A DNA stretch of 64,000 nucleotides from Heloderma charlesbogerti (taxonomy: Eukaryota; Chordata; Lepidosauria; Squamata; Helodermatidae), in contig JANEZZ010000807.1 in the NCBI GenBank assembly GCA_026122225.1, forward strand, positions 62,001 through 126,000, given 5' to 3'. The position numbers and the translations under genes were made by a program. The notes under the pieces were generated by a model, which saw only the letters and a list, made by a program, of their open reading frames with translations, was not told the DNA's origin and made no database searches. Shown in pieces: positions 31,110 through 41,489 of the stretch; positions within the stretch are counted from its first letter, which is position 1; each line of letters begins with the position of its first letter.

Positions 31110-32630
31110 TCACCTCTTCTTAATCTCATCTGCTTCTGTGAGGTCCCTGCCTTCTTTGTCCTTTATCATGCCTGTCTTTGCACAAAACGTTCCCTTGAGA
31201 TCTCCAATTTTCTTGAAGAGATCTCTAGTCTTTCCCATTCTGTTGTTTTTCTCCATTTCCTTGCATTGTTCATTTAAGAAGGCCTTCTTGTCTCTCCTTG
31301 CTATTCTCTGGAACTCTGCATTCAGTTGGATATATCTTCCCCTTTCTCCCTTGCTTTTTGCTTCCCTTCTTTCGTGAGCTACTTGTAAAGCCTCATCAGA
31401 CAGCCACTTGGCTTTCTTGCATTTCTTTTTCTTTGGGATGGATTTCGTTGCTGCCTCCTGAACAATGTTACGGACCTCCGTCCATAGTTCCTCAGGCACT
31501 CTGTCTATCAGGTCTAATCCCTGAAATCTATTCCTCACATCCACTGTATCTTCATAAGGGATATGATTTAGGTCATACCTGAACGGTTTAGTGGTTTTCC
31601 CTACATTCTTCAATTTAAGCCGAAATTTTGCAAGAAGCAGCTCATGATCTGAGCCACAGTCAGCTCCACGTCTTGTTTTTACTGACTGTATGGAGCTTCT
31701 CCATCTTTGGCTGCAAAGGACATAATCAATCTGATTTCGATATTGACCATCTGGTGATGTCCATGTGTAGAGTCGTCTCTTGTGCTGTTGGAAAAGAGTG
31801 TTTGCTATGATCAGCGTGTTCTCTTGGCAAAACTCTATTAGCTTTTGTCCTGCTTCATTTTGTACACCAAGGCCATGCCTGCCTGTTATCCCAGTGATTT
31901 CTTGACTTCCTACTTTAGCATTCCAGTCCCCTATGATGAAGATGACATCTTTTTTTGGTGTTAGTTCTAGAAGGTGTTGTAGGTCTTCATAGAACCGATC
32001 AACCTCAGCTTCTTCGGCCTCAGTGGTTGGGGCATAGACTTGAATTGCTGTGATGTTGAATGGTTTGCCTTGGATTCGTACTGAGATCATTCTATCATTT
32101 TTAAGATTGTACCCCAGTACTGCTTTTCCCACCCTTTTGTTGACTATGAGTGCCAGTCCATTTCTTCTACGGGATTCTTGGCCACAATAGTAGATATGAT
32201 GGTCACCTGAATTAAATTCGCCCATTCCTGTCCATTTTAGTTTGCTGATTCCCAAGATGTCGATGTTCAATCTTGCCATCTCATGTTTGACCACCTCCAG
32301 CTTACCTTGATTCATTGATCTGACATTCCAGGTTCCTAAACAATATTGTTCTTTACAGCATCGGACTTTCTTTTCACCACCAGACACATCCACAGCTGAG
32401 TGTCCTTTCGGCTTTGGCCCAGCCGCTTCACTCTTTCTGGTGCTACTTGGAAATACCCTCTGCTCTTCCCCAGTAGTATATTGGCCACCTTCCAACCTGA
32501 GGGGCTCATCTTCCAGCGTCATATCTTTTAGCCTTATGATACGTTCCATGGGGTTTTCTTGGCAAGAATACTGGAGTGGGTTGCCATTTCCTTCTCCAGT
32601 GGACCACATTTTGTCAGAACTCTCCGCCAT
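31110..32630 (-). CDS. BovB endonuclease half of ORF2 (506 codons, open)
   Basis: An intact open frame. An N-terminal segment (NPLQYSCQENPMERI) leads to an APE-type endonuclease: CLGTWNVRSMNQGKLEVV (strand 1 with catalytic Asn), ILGISKLKWTGMGEF (position usually Glu is Lys in ISKLKW), VIFIIGDWNAKVG, IDYVLCSQRW and ADCGSDHELLLAKFRLKL (S-D-H). A basic linker follows. It nicks DNA to start target-primed reverse transcription. The frame ends at 31110 where RT should continue. The Lys at the usual catalytic Glu would probably reduce nicking. Confidence 0.9.
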   Translation of the reverse strand: MAESSDKMWSTGEGNGNPLQYSCQENPMERIIRLKDMTLEDEPLRLEGGQYTTGEEQRVFPSSTRKSEAAGPKPKGHSAVDVSGGEKKVRCCKEQYCLGTWNVRSMNQGKLEVVKHEMARLNIDILGISKLKWTGMGEFNSGDHHIYYCGQESRRRNGLALIVNKRVGKAVLGYNLKNDRMISVRIQGKPFNITAIQVYAPTTEAEEAEVDRFYEDLQHLLELTPKKDVIFIIGDWNAKVGSQEITGITGRHGLGVQNEAGQKLIEFCQENTLIIANTLFQQHKRRLYTWTSPDGQYRNQIDYVLCSQRWRSSIQSVKTRRGADCGSDHELLLAKFRLKLKNVGKTTKPFRYDLNHIPYEDTVDVRNRFQGLDLIDRVPEELWTEVRNIVQEAATKSIPKKKKCKKAKWLSDEALQVAHERREAKSKGERGRYIQLNAEFQRIARRDKKAFLNEQCKEMEKNNRMGKTRDLFKKIGDLKGTFCAKTGMIKDKEGRDLTEADEIKKR

Positions 32631-32739
32631 GACCTGTCCATCTTGGGTGGCCCTGCACGGTATAGCTTATGGCTTCACTGAGTTACGCAAGCCCCTTCGC
32701 CACAACAAGGCAGTGATCCATGAAGGGGATACACTTATT

Positions 32740-34630
32740 ACCAGATTGATAGGATCAGAGCCTCTAAAGAGTTGAAAACAGAGCAAGTTCAACTAGTGGT
32801 CACTCCGTGGTCTGATCATGCTATGCTCAGTGTGGACTTTACTATGGGACAGGTATACCCACGGGGGAAACCCCTTTGGAAGTTAAGGGCAAAACTGTTG
32901 AATGTTTTCTCCTGTAAAGAATTAATTGCAGCAACGATGGCTGACGTGTTCACTCTGCTGGATTTATATGAGGATGAGTTAGGGGAATGGTGGAAAAGGT
33001 TTAAAAGGGTGATAAAAAAGAATGTCAAAATTATGAAAGGAAAATTAACAAAGTAGTAAGAGGTTTCCATGAAGCAGTTATAGATTTTTGTGTTGCCATG
33101 ATAGAGCAAATCGGGGCTTGCCTTATAATAAAGAGATCCTTCAACAGTCATGAAATATTATAGCTGCCTTTCAGGCAAAACAAAAAGAGAATGAGAAAAA
33201 TATATTTTAGAGTAAAAGGGCTGGCGGTACATAGAGATGAATGGGCAAAATCACGTAATCCTAACGCGCCCATGGATATAAGTGGCTTGAGAGAGAAAGA
33301 AGAGCGGGAAGTTTCCTTTCACCTGAAGGATATGTTAAATATTACGGGTGCATATTACGAGTGTATGCACGCTTTAAAGCCAATCTCTGAACTTGAGATC
33401 AGACAATATTTCACCTGTCATCTACAAGATCTGGAAGGGGAGCTGTATGAGAAATTAACTAAAGATGTTACAGGTACTTTTACTGAGGAGGAAGTGATGA
33501 GGGCAATTACAGAAGGCAGGAGTAAGTCAGGCTCAGGCCCAGATGGGCTTGGATGGAATTACTATAAAAAGTTTAAACAGTGGATTACTCCCCCGTTAAC
33601 CAAAGTTTACATTTTTTTCTTAACGCAAATGAGGTTGTCTCCATCCTTTTATCAAGGCACTTAATTTTTTTTTCCCAAAACAAGGTGACCTGACATTACC
33701 CCAAAACTGGAGGCCCATCGTTCTAATGAACGTGGACTACAGAATTTTTGCCAGACTGCTGAATAACTGTCTTGCAACAATAGCTGGAAAAATAGAGATA
33801 TCTTCCCAAACGAGTGCAGTACTTGGAAGGTCCGTGCTAGACTCCGTGTGTTTGTTTCATGAAATCTTTGAATTGGTGAGGAAAAGGGAATGGAAAGGGA
33901 ACATATTGCAAGTGGACCAGACCAAGGCTTTTGATAATATGTATCATGGATTCCTCTGGGCTGCACTAAAATGGAGGGGGGTGCCGGATAAATTTATCTG
34001 ATATGTTCAAACTATATACGAGGCGGCTACAGTTACCCCTCAAATCAATGGCCACAGGGGGAAAAGCATCATGCTAAGATCAGGGGCATGACAGGGATGT
34101 CCACTTAGTCCACTGTTGTACATGTTAGTATTAGATACCATGTTGAGCAAATTACAATTAGAGCAAAAAGTACAAGGCCTCACTGAGATCCTGTCACCTC
34201 TATGGGAGGTGCACATCAAGTTTGTGGTCCATGCGGACGGTATTTCTTGATTAGCGAACAATACTGAAGAAATCCTTCAAGTGAGGGCAATATTTGAAGA
34301 CTATGGTAAAGTCTCTGGGGCACAATTAAATTTTCAAAAACATTTTTTTCATAAAGCTGGGCGAGGTGGACAAGCAATTGTATGTCATGTCCATGGATGA
34401 GGCATTTCAGGCTGGTATGCAGACGAGCTCAAAAGAAAGACAGGAGCCAGTTGAAGTGAAAATCAGAGGATTATTGTTCTCCATTAAGAGAGGGGGATGG
34501 AAGAAAAATTGGCTAGATTGGCTAGAAAAACTAAAAAAGAAAGTCAAAACATGGCAAAATAGGAACTCAACATCTATCAGAAGGCAGTGTACGTTGAGAC
34601 ATACGTCATTCCAATTGCAGCAAACGTAGC
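32740..34630 (+). pseudogene. Tx1-like LINE A: endonuclease end and RT
   Basis: Frames at 32772-33056, 33191-33664, 33726-34001 and 34020-34360 give the endonuclease SDH block, a lysine-rich linker, then RT blocks (FTEEEVMRAITEGRSKSGSG, ARLLNNCLATIAG, VDQTKAFDN and QGCPLSPLLY). The Y-A-D-D position near 34225 reads H-A-D-G, so the catalytic core is mutated. Stops at 34001 and 34090 and frameshifts also inactivate it. After 34360 the text is charged and matches the spacer before the C-terminal domain. Confidence 0.65.
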
Positions 34631-35902
34631 CATGGTATATCCTCCCCCTTTGTCGGTAGCAAAAGAAGCTGAAACTACTTTCAGTTCCTCTGGGGAATGG
34701 CCACTTTCCCCCTACCTGGAGCGGTGGCCTTCAAAATGATCAATGAAGGGGGACTGGGCTTCCCAGCAGTCACCATGAAATTTGTGGCAGGATTCCCAAG
34801 TTTCAGTTTTGGGAAGTACGCCCTCTGGGAACGAGGCCAAACATGCCCCCGTGTGTGGGTCCTCTAATTTGCTAAACACTCGGAGAACAGGAACTGGATG
34901 TAGAAAGGGGGAAACTTCTTTCACAGTCTCTGGGACTGTAAGACTCTTGGGCTCAGGCTTTTTCTGGGAAACGTACGCAGTTTTAAAAAAGTATAAAACT
35001 GATATGGGCTAATGAAGAGACAGACCCTGTAAAGGTAGTAAAACAAAAGTTGTACAGGGAAATGTTAGAGGTAAATAATTTTCAGCAACACAGGGAGAAA
35101 AATTTAAAAAAGGAGTCTCTTCCCTTAAACATCAAGAGTATCCAATAGAGTACTTCATGGATAAGCGAATTCCATATAGTTTGTGGGATGTACGATGGCG
35201 ATTCTATCACCAGGTGTATAGGTTACAGACAAAAAAAAACCTGGTTGCCCAAAGAACTTGGTTAGAGTGTAGAAACAACAAAGGGGACATGTAGAAACAA
35301 CTGAACACTTTGTGAAAGAGACGTGGACTAAATTGACGGTGGCATTGGACTGGCCACAGCTTGCTGCTCAACCGTGGGAGACAAAGGGGTCTGGAGCAGA
35401 ACCAGTCAAAGGTGTTAAAGGACTGAGAGTCTTGAAGAGGAAGAGAGAGCACAGTCAGTAGCACATGGATTCAAAAGGGACACAGACTGTGCTGTCCAGC
35501 ACCGTGAGAGTGGCTAATCTGTTTGTTGCATCAGCTTTAACCATTCAGAGGAGGGGGAATATCGGAACACAGCTTCCCTGTAGAACAGATGGCTTGGCGA
35601 GGTTTATTTTAAACCAAATAGAGATCTTGAGCACTCCTGAAAAGGGAAGATCACCGTCATTCAAACGGAAAAAAATCCGTGGATTGCAGATATTCCTCTG
35701 CAATTACGTAAAGGTTTGTACGCAAGCAGGTATTTATATTTTACCTGCTGCCAGAAGTTATGTAATCTAAAAAGGGGGGTGAAGGGGTTTCTCTAACGTG
35801 AATTTTAAAAGCAGACACTCGCATTCTATTAATGTTAACAAGCTGTCAGCATCAGAATTTTTCTGTGTATTAGAATAAGTCTGTGTATTAGAATAAGTAT
35901 TA
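34631..35902 (+). pseudogene. Tx1-like LINE A: C-terminal region and 3' UTR
   Basis: FLWGMATF- and GGLGFPAV-like text (34680-34790), then degraded frames to about 35770, parallel to the better-preserved version at 39540-39790 in LINE B. From about 35770 to 35902 is AT-rich 3' UTR. Confidence 0.55.
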
Positions 35903-35954
35903 GAGAGCTTCGGCTATTGGGCAGTATAGAAATAAATAAATAAATAAATAAATA
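35903..35954 (+). mobile_element. 52-bp L2 3'-tail insertion
   Basis: AGAGAGCTTCGGCTATTGGG through the (ATAA)n tail is only the last ~52 bp of L2. AATAAGTATTA is found on both sides (35892-35902 and 35955-35965), an 11-bp target duplication proving a separate insertion. Confidence 0.9.
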
Positions 35955-36067
35955 AATAAGTATTATTTCTGTATTAGGTACTCAGTTTTGACGTCTTTTC
36001 CGTTTTTGTTACGGACTTTCACATTCGGATGTAGACGTTTTGAGTAGTAACATTTGAAATAAAAACC

Positions 36068-36102
36068 TAAACCTAAAAAAAATAACCCCAACCCTAACCC
36101 AG
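36068..36102. repeat. Telomere-like CCCTAA repeats
   Basis: Degenerate CCTAAA units followed by CCAACCCTAACCC lie exactly between Tx1-like LINE A and GC-rich LINE B. Confidence 0.6.
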
Positions 36103-36888
36103 GGCACGCAGTTCACCTTCTACCTCGCGAGCCGCGTGGACTGGGTGTGGGCACCAGAGGAGCGGTACACAGCGGCACACATGCAGCGAACATGCCGCGG
36201 TTGGACCACGGACTGCTGCAGGTTGTGCTGGCCACGGCAGGTGCACCAGCGGGCCAGGCGCGGGAGGGGGGCGCCTGCTGTGCAATGCGGTGAAGCGTGG
36301 AGCAGCACCACACCAGGGCGTGCTGTGCCAGGAGCCCCGTTGTGGCTGTGGACGAGTGGGCCAAGGCAGGGGGGCGGAGGAAACTGGGGCGGGCAGGATG
36401 CACGGCCCGCACGTGCTGGAGGGCGAGTGCCGGGCTGGGCGACATGCTTCTCATCACGGAGCTCTTCTACAGTGCGCTGTTCGCCAAGAAGGCGGGAGTG
36501 GAGGCGGATGCAGGTGGGCATCCCTGCAGAGCCTCCCGCAGCCGCGGGGGCCGAGTGGCACCGCTTGCATGCGGGGCTCAGTGGGGCGGGTGCGCAGGGG
36601 CTGCTGGGGCCCATCGCAGAGTGAGAGGCGACCGAGGCCATCACGCACGGGAGCAGCTGCTCTGCCCCGGCCCAGATGGCCTCAGCTGGGCGTGCTACAC
36701 GCACTTCTGGCGGCAGCTAGCGTTCCTGCTGGCTGTGTGAGCGCTTGGAGCGGGACTACATGAGCGCGGCCTCCATCACGGGCACGCCTGGGTTCACCCC
36801 CAAGCCAAAGACCAGGGACCCCACGCTGGTGTGGAACTGGTGGTCCATCATGACTGGATCCCGGCCAAGGTGCTGAACGGACAGTTGA

Positions 36889-38370
36889 ATCATAGAATAG
36901 TAGGGTTGGAAGGGGCCTACAAGGCCATCGAGTCCAACCCCCTGCTCAGTGCAGGAATCCAAGTCAGAGCATCCCTGACAGGTGGCTGTCCAGCCTCGTC
37001 TTGAACGCCTCCAGTGTGGGAGAGCCCACCACCTCCCTAGGTCATTGGTTCCACTGTCATATTGCTCTAACAGTCAGGAAGATTTTCCTGATGTTCAGCC
37101 GGAATCTGGTTTCCTGTCACTTGAGCCCATTATTCCGTGTCCTGCACTCTGGGATGATCAAGAAGAGATCCTGGCCTTCCTCTCTGTGACAGCCTTTCAA
37201 GTCCTTGAAGAGTGCTATCCTATCTCCCCTCAGTCTTCTCTTCTCAAGGCTAAACATGCCCAGTTCTTTCAGTCTCTCCTCATAGGGCTTTGTTTCCAGT
37301 CCCCTGATCATCTTTGTTGCCCTCCTCTGAACCCTCTCCAGTTTGTCTGCATCCTTCTTAAAACTGTGGTGCCCAGAACTGGACACAGTACTCCAGATGA
37401 GGCCTAACCAGTGCTGAGTAGAGGGGAACTAGTACTTCCTGGGATTTGGAAGCTATGCTTCTATGAATGCAGCCCAAAAGAGCATTTGCCTTTTTTGCAG
37501 CCACATCACATGGTTGGCTCATATTCAGCTTGTGATCAACAACAATTCCAAGATCCTTCTCACTTGTAGTGTGGTTGAGCCAGGTATCCCCCACCTTGTA
37601 ACTGTGCATTTGGTTTCTTTTTCCTAGGTGCAGAACTTGGCATTTATCCCTATGAAATGTCATTCTGTTGTTTTCTGCCCAGCGCTACAGCCTATCAAGA
37701 TCACTTTGAATTCTGTTTCTGTCTTCCAAAGTATTAGCTATCCTGCCCAATTTTGTGCCATCTGCAAATCTGATCAGCATTCCCTGCACCTCCTCCTCCA
37801 AGTCATTAATACAAATGTTGAAGAGCACTGGGCCCAGGACTGAACCCTGCGGTACCCTGCTCGTTACCTCTCCCAGTTTGAGAAGGTCCCATTGAGAAGC
37901 ACTCTTTGAGTCCGATTCTGTAGCTGACTGTGGATCCACCAGATCGTTGTTTCATCTAGCCCACTTTGAGCTAGTTTGCTCATCAGGATATCATGGGGCA
38001 CTTTGTCGAAAGCTTTGCTGAAGTCGAGTTATATGATGCCCACAGCATTCCCACAGTCCACAAGGGAGGTGACCTGATCCCAAAATGAGATCAGATTTGT
38101 TTGGCAGGATTTGTTCTCGACAAATCCATGTTGGCCTCGAGTCATCACTGCATTGTTTTCAAGGTGCTTCCAGATGGATTGCTTTATCATCTGCTCCAGA
38201 ATTTTCCCAGGGATTGATGTCAGACTGACTGGTCTGTAGTTCCCAGGTTCCTCCTTTTTACCCTTTTTGAAGATAGGGATGACGTTAGCCCTCCTGCAGT
38301 CATCTGCCACTTCCCCCATCCTCCATGATTTCTCAAAGAGAATAGACAGCGGTTCTGAGAGTTCTCCTGC
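36889..38370 (-). mobile_element. CR1, 5'-truncated, nested in LINE B
   Basis: It has the CR1 3' terminus at 36889 and RT remnants ([18 protein letters not shown] near 37740, [20 protein letters not shown] near 38240). It ends inside the RT domain. Confidence 0.92.
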
Positions 38371-38858
38371 CAGCAAGATTGCCAACGAGCGTGGGGCTGG
38401 GCTGCACCACGGTGGATGTTCTGTGTGCCTTGAGGGAGGTCTTCGGGCTGGTCCATGTGGGCTGCTGGTGGGGCCTCTGACAACGCCCACCACGCCTTCC
38501 TCAGGGAGGTGCTGCGCCGGAAGGGCACCCCCGAGTTGGTTTGCTACCTGTGGCTCTTGTCCCGTGGTGCAGCTGTTGTGCAGCAGATAACGGGCACCGC
38601 AGCCGTGAGGTGGCGATCTGGCCTGGGGTGCAGTAAGGCTGCTGCCTCAGCACGCTGCTGCATGTGCTCAGCCTGGACGTGCTCCTCTGCTGGCTGATGA
38701 GTGAGCAGAGCCTCAGGGCTGTGTGCTACCCACTGGTGAATTCGGGGACAGCGGCGGTGCCAGTGGCGGAGATGGCGACGATGCAGATGACACTAGCAGC
38801 TCCTGGAAGAGGAGGGCGATGGCAGCGACCGCAGGGGTAAGGACCACACTGCCGCTCA

Positions 38859-39056
38859 TAGAATCATGGAACAGTAGGGCTAGAAGGGGCCCACAAGGCC
38901 ATTGAGCCCAACCCCCTGCTCAGTGCAGGAATCCAAGCCAGAGCATCCCTGACAGGTGGCTGTCCAGCCTCCTCTTGAACGCCTCCAGTGTGGGAGAGCC
39001 CGCCCCCTCCCCAGGGAATGGGTTCCATTGTCGTATTGCTCCGTTTTTCCTGATGT
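38859..39056 (-). mobile_element. Short CR1 3' fragment in LINE B
   Basis: About 200 bp of CR1 3' end (terminus at 38859), interrupting the RT region of LINE B just before its metal-binding block. Confidence 0.9.
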
Positions 39057-39911
39057 GCAGCTCAAGTTCGCCCTGCACACAGATGTCATGCTCCTCCTCT
39101 GCGATGACCGCGAGCTGGCGCAGGTGAATCGTGTCCTGGAGTAGTTTTCCATGGCATCAGGCACCTGGGTGAACCCTGAGAAGATCTACATTGTCCTGCT
39201 TGCCGCCGACCTGTGGATGGGCAAGAGCGAGCCCCTGCGTGCGGAGCTGATGGCCAGGCAGCAGGTGTGGTGGCGGCAGCAGAAGCAGTGGGAGTCGAGG
39301 AACAGGAAGCGGATGGGTGAGGAGGAGAGCGAGGAAGGAGCGCGCCTGGCAGAGGAGGCAGGGGACGGCATGGACAGCAGCAAAAAGGAGGGGGCGACGG
39401 GGCACGAAGAGATCTGGCACATGAAGATCCTGGGCATCCTCCTCATGGCGTGTTGCGACAGCTGGCAGTGCGACTGGCTAGTCTGGGTGGTGAGCCCGAG
39501 GGCGTGTGACGCAGGGCGCAGGTGGTGTCCGCGTACCAGCGGGCGAGCTATGTCCGCACGTGCCTGCTGCCGCTGCCGGCAGCCACCTACCTGCCGCCAG
39601 AGGACGTGGCACGCAGTGTCGAGGGGGGCCTCTTCCGCTTACTCTGGGGCATGGAGATGTTCCCGCTGGCATGGGCCATGGCATGCCAGCCAGCACCGCA
39701 CAGGGGCTTGGCCTTTCCAGCAGTTGGCCCGGTGCTGCTTGCTGCCTTCCTGGCCTCCCACTTTGGGAGGTGGGCACGGGCCAGTGGCAAGGCAGAGTGG
39801 ACAGCGGCCGTGGAGGCGGCCAGCAGAGCAGAGGGGGGCCCAGCACCAGCAGTGGCCCGGCTGGCAGCCAGCAGCAGCCCGACAACTGTGACGAGCAGCA
39901 GTGGCGGCTGA
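39057..39911 (+). pseudogene. LINE B: RT core end and C-terminal region
   Basis: The frame from 39060 has LHTDVMLLLCDDRELAQVN (the H-T-D-D-type core, here T-D-V) and ASGTWVNPEKIYIVLL. A long acidic and basic helix follows (EESEEGARLAEEAGDGMD). The frame at 39522-39911 carries YVRTCLLPLPAATYLPPEDV and LLWGMEMFPLAWAM, paralleling 34640-34790 in LINE A. Stops at 39144 and shifts near 39490 break it. It might be mistaken for a host gene because of its GC content and open frames, but RT order argues for a LINE. Confidence 0.55.
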
Positions 39912-40324
39912 GTGGCACTTTAGGAGGGGCACCCACTGGGCTGAGCAGTGGTGAGAGCAGGGCCACTGTGACTTCATGGTCACGTGGGCCGCGAAGGAGG
40001 CAGGGCCTGGCCACCTTGCCTACGTCTGCGCCGGCGTGTGCACGTGGAGGGTGCCCGTGCAGGTGGTCCAGATGAGGGGCCCGGCGAAGGCAGGGACGCC
40101 ACAGCAGCGGGGGGAAGAGTGGCCATCGGCGGCACCGCAGCGGCCAGCAAAGGTGGAGGAGCAGCGGCAGCGAGCACAGCAGAGGGGGCAGCATCGTGCC
40201 CACGCAGTAGCCAACGTCCCGACTGACCTCACAAGGGGGCCTTTTTCCGAACACAGAGAATTATGACTCCGCTTCACAGACCTTGAGTGAGGAAGCCACT
40301 GACCAAATGAGAGGGATTCGGACA

Positions 40325-41344
40325 ATTTTTAAAATATAAAAACACACATTTATTTATTTGTTTCTTATCAAAAACAAATTTTATAGCACCTGACCTATCT
40401 GATACAGGTTCAGGTTTCTACATCTCCCGAGAGCATTCCCTCCGAACTAATACGTGGCCCCAAAGTTCACTCTCCCGATAAAAAAACAAGACACATCTTA
40501 GGAGCAACAGCGGAGCACAGCAAGCAGGGGAAAGGCTGTGATAAAGACTCCCCACCCCATTCGCCTGTCCTGACTGGCCCGAGGGAACCCTTGCTCAGCC
40601 TCTGACCCAGCTCCTTGCTTGGCTACCTTTGGGTCCCCTCTGGCAGAACCACAGAACTTCCTCCTCTGCCCGCCAGATGCTCCCTTGCCAGTTCCTTCTA
40701 CCGATGGTGCTAACTTGCAGCTGTTGTATGGGTGGATCTTCCCTACAGCCAAATCTGGAGCTGCAGAGAAAGCTCCCGGTGGCTGGGACTGCTCCGCACT
40801 GTGGACTGAGCCTGCTTTCTCTCGTTTCCACTGTTTGCTTGCTCATAAGCAGTCCCCTCCCGCCGCCATTTATACAAGCCAGAGGAGCAGAGAGGCCTGG
40901 CATTTCCACCCTCAAACACACCGCCTCCAGAAAGCTGACTGGGACTGCATTCCTTCGCTCTCGGTGCGTGAGGGATGGGTGGCGGGGACTTCCTGCCAGA
41001 AGGTAGAACTCTGGGGTGCTGCTGTATGCCACATGTACACAGCCTGTTCCCCAGCGCAGGGTGGCTCCTGTGCTCAGTGGCAGCAGCCACTCTCTCACAC
41101 ACCTCTCTCCTCGGGCTCTGCAGAAGCCAGGGGCCAGCCAAGGGGAGCAGCCAGCGGGACAACATGCCACGGCCAGGGAGAGAGCAGCAGAGAATGGCTG
41201 GGATATGGAGGAAACTTCCGTGGGAGCCATCGGTTTCTCCCTGCAAATTTGGAGGGCTGGACAAGAGGCCTTGCGGGAGGGATTCTTCTTCACAGGAACA
41301 GCAAAGGATGGGCTGGCACAGTCCTGTGCGCTCCACAGTGGCCC
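40325..41344 (-). other. CWF19L1: CWF19L1 3' UTR with polyadenylation signals
   Basis: Downstream of the stop codon at 41345-41347. On the minus strand AATAAA occurs at 40354-40349 and 40358-40353, implying an end near 40325-40340. That gives a 3' UTR of about 1 kb, stopping just short of LINE B. No further gene is seen inside it. Confidence 0.6.
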
Positions 41345-41489
41345 TCAGTCCATCTGGGCAAAGTCGAAGGGCTCGAAGGCTCGGCGGAAGGCTTGGGCTG
41401 CAGCAGCTTCCTCCTCTTGCCCTGCCTGGCAGCTTCTCCAGTCAGCCCGGCCAGGCATGCCCAGGACAGCCTCGCTGGCCAGAACTTCC
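41345..41489 (-). CDS. CWF19L1: CWF19L1 last exon (stop codon)
   Basis: Starts in phase 1 after ..CCACAG. Encodes [17 protein letters not shown], an alanine-rich helix and [10 protein letters not shown], then TGA at 41347-41345. This is the CwfJ C2 terminus. Confidence 0.92.

Larger units (their letters stand above)
29492..32727 (-). mobile_element. Complete BovB (RTE) LINE with 12-bp target duplication
   Basis: GATACACTTATT is found at 29480-29491 and 32728-32739. Between them lie 3236 bp whose minus strand encodes the BovB endonuclease and reverse transcriptase. The length is about that of full BovB elements. Its 3' end on the minus strand is the BovB terminus (CGACTGAACGACTGAACAAC). Confidence 0.95.
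28471..36060 (+). mobile_element. Tx1-like LINE (A), split by CR1, BovB and an L2 tail
   Basis: Endonuclease text at 29016-29440 (VLFCRRGD, LAGDFNN) resumes after BovB at 32740 (QIDRIRASKEL, PWSDHAMLS). It runs into RT at 33191-34250 (SKSGSGPDGLGW, VDQTKAFDNMYH, QGCPLSPLLYMLV) and a long C-terminal region with GGLGFPAV at about 34750. These patterns fit the Tx1 branch of L1-like LINEs. Bases 28471-28830 may be the end of ORF1 (TYANIAGKE); this part is uncertain. Many stops and frameshifts make it an old copy. The 3' UTR runs to about 36060. Confidence 0.65.
36103..40262 (+). mobile_element. GC-rich Tx1-like LINE (B), split by two CR1 pieces
   Basis: Coding text in plus-strand frames: endonuclease end (SRVDWVWAPEERYTAAHM, 36130-36190), RT start (LCPGPDGLSW, 36660), after a CR1 the RT palm (NAHHAFLREVLRRKGTPELV, 38475-38540), the catalytic region as TDVMLLLCDDRELAQV (39080-39130), and a C-terminal region with GLFRLLWGMEMFPLAWAM (39630-39680). 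The order matches LINE A. Very high GC contrasts with the AT-rich A copy. It is truncated at the 5' end and decayed. CR1s at 36889-38370 and 38859-39056 interrupt it. Confidence 0.6.

Noticed and set aside
39151..39891. Long GC-rich open frame as a host gene
   Set aside because: It follows reverse-transcriptase order and parallels LINE A; other frames are just as open because of GC content.
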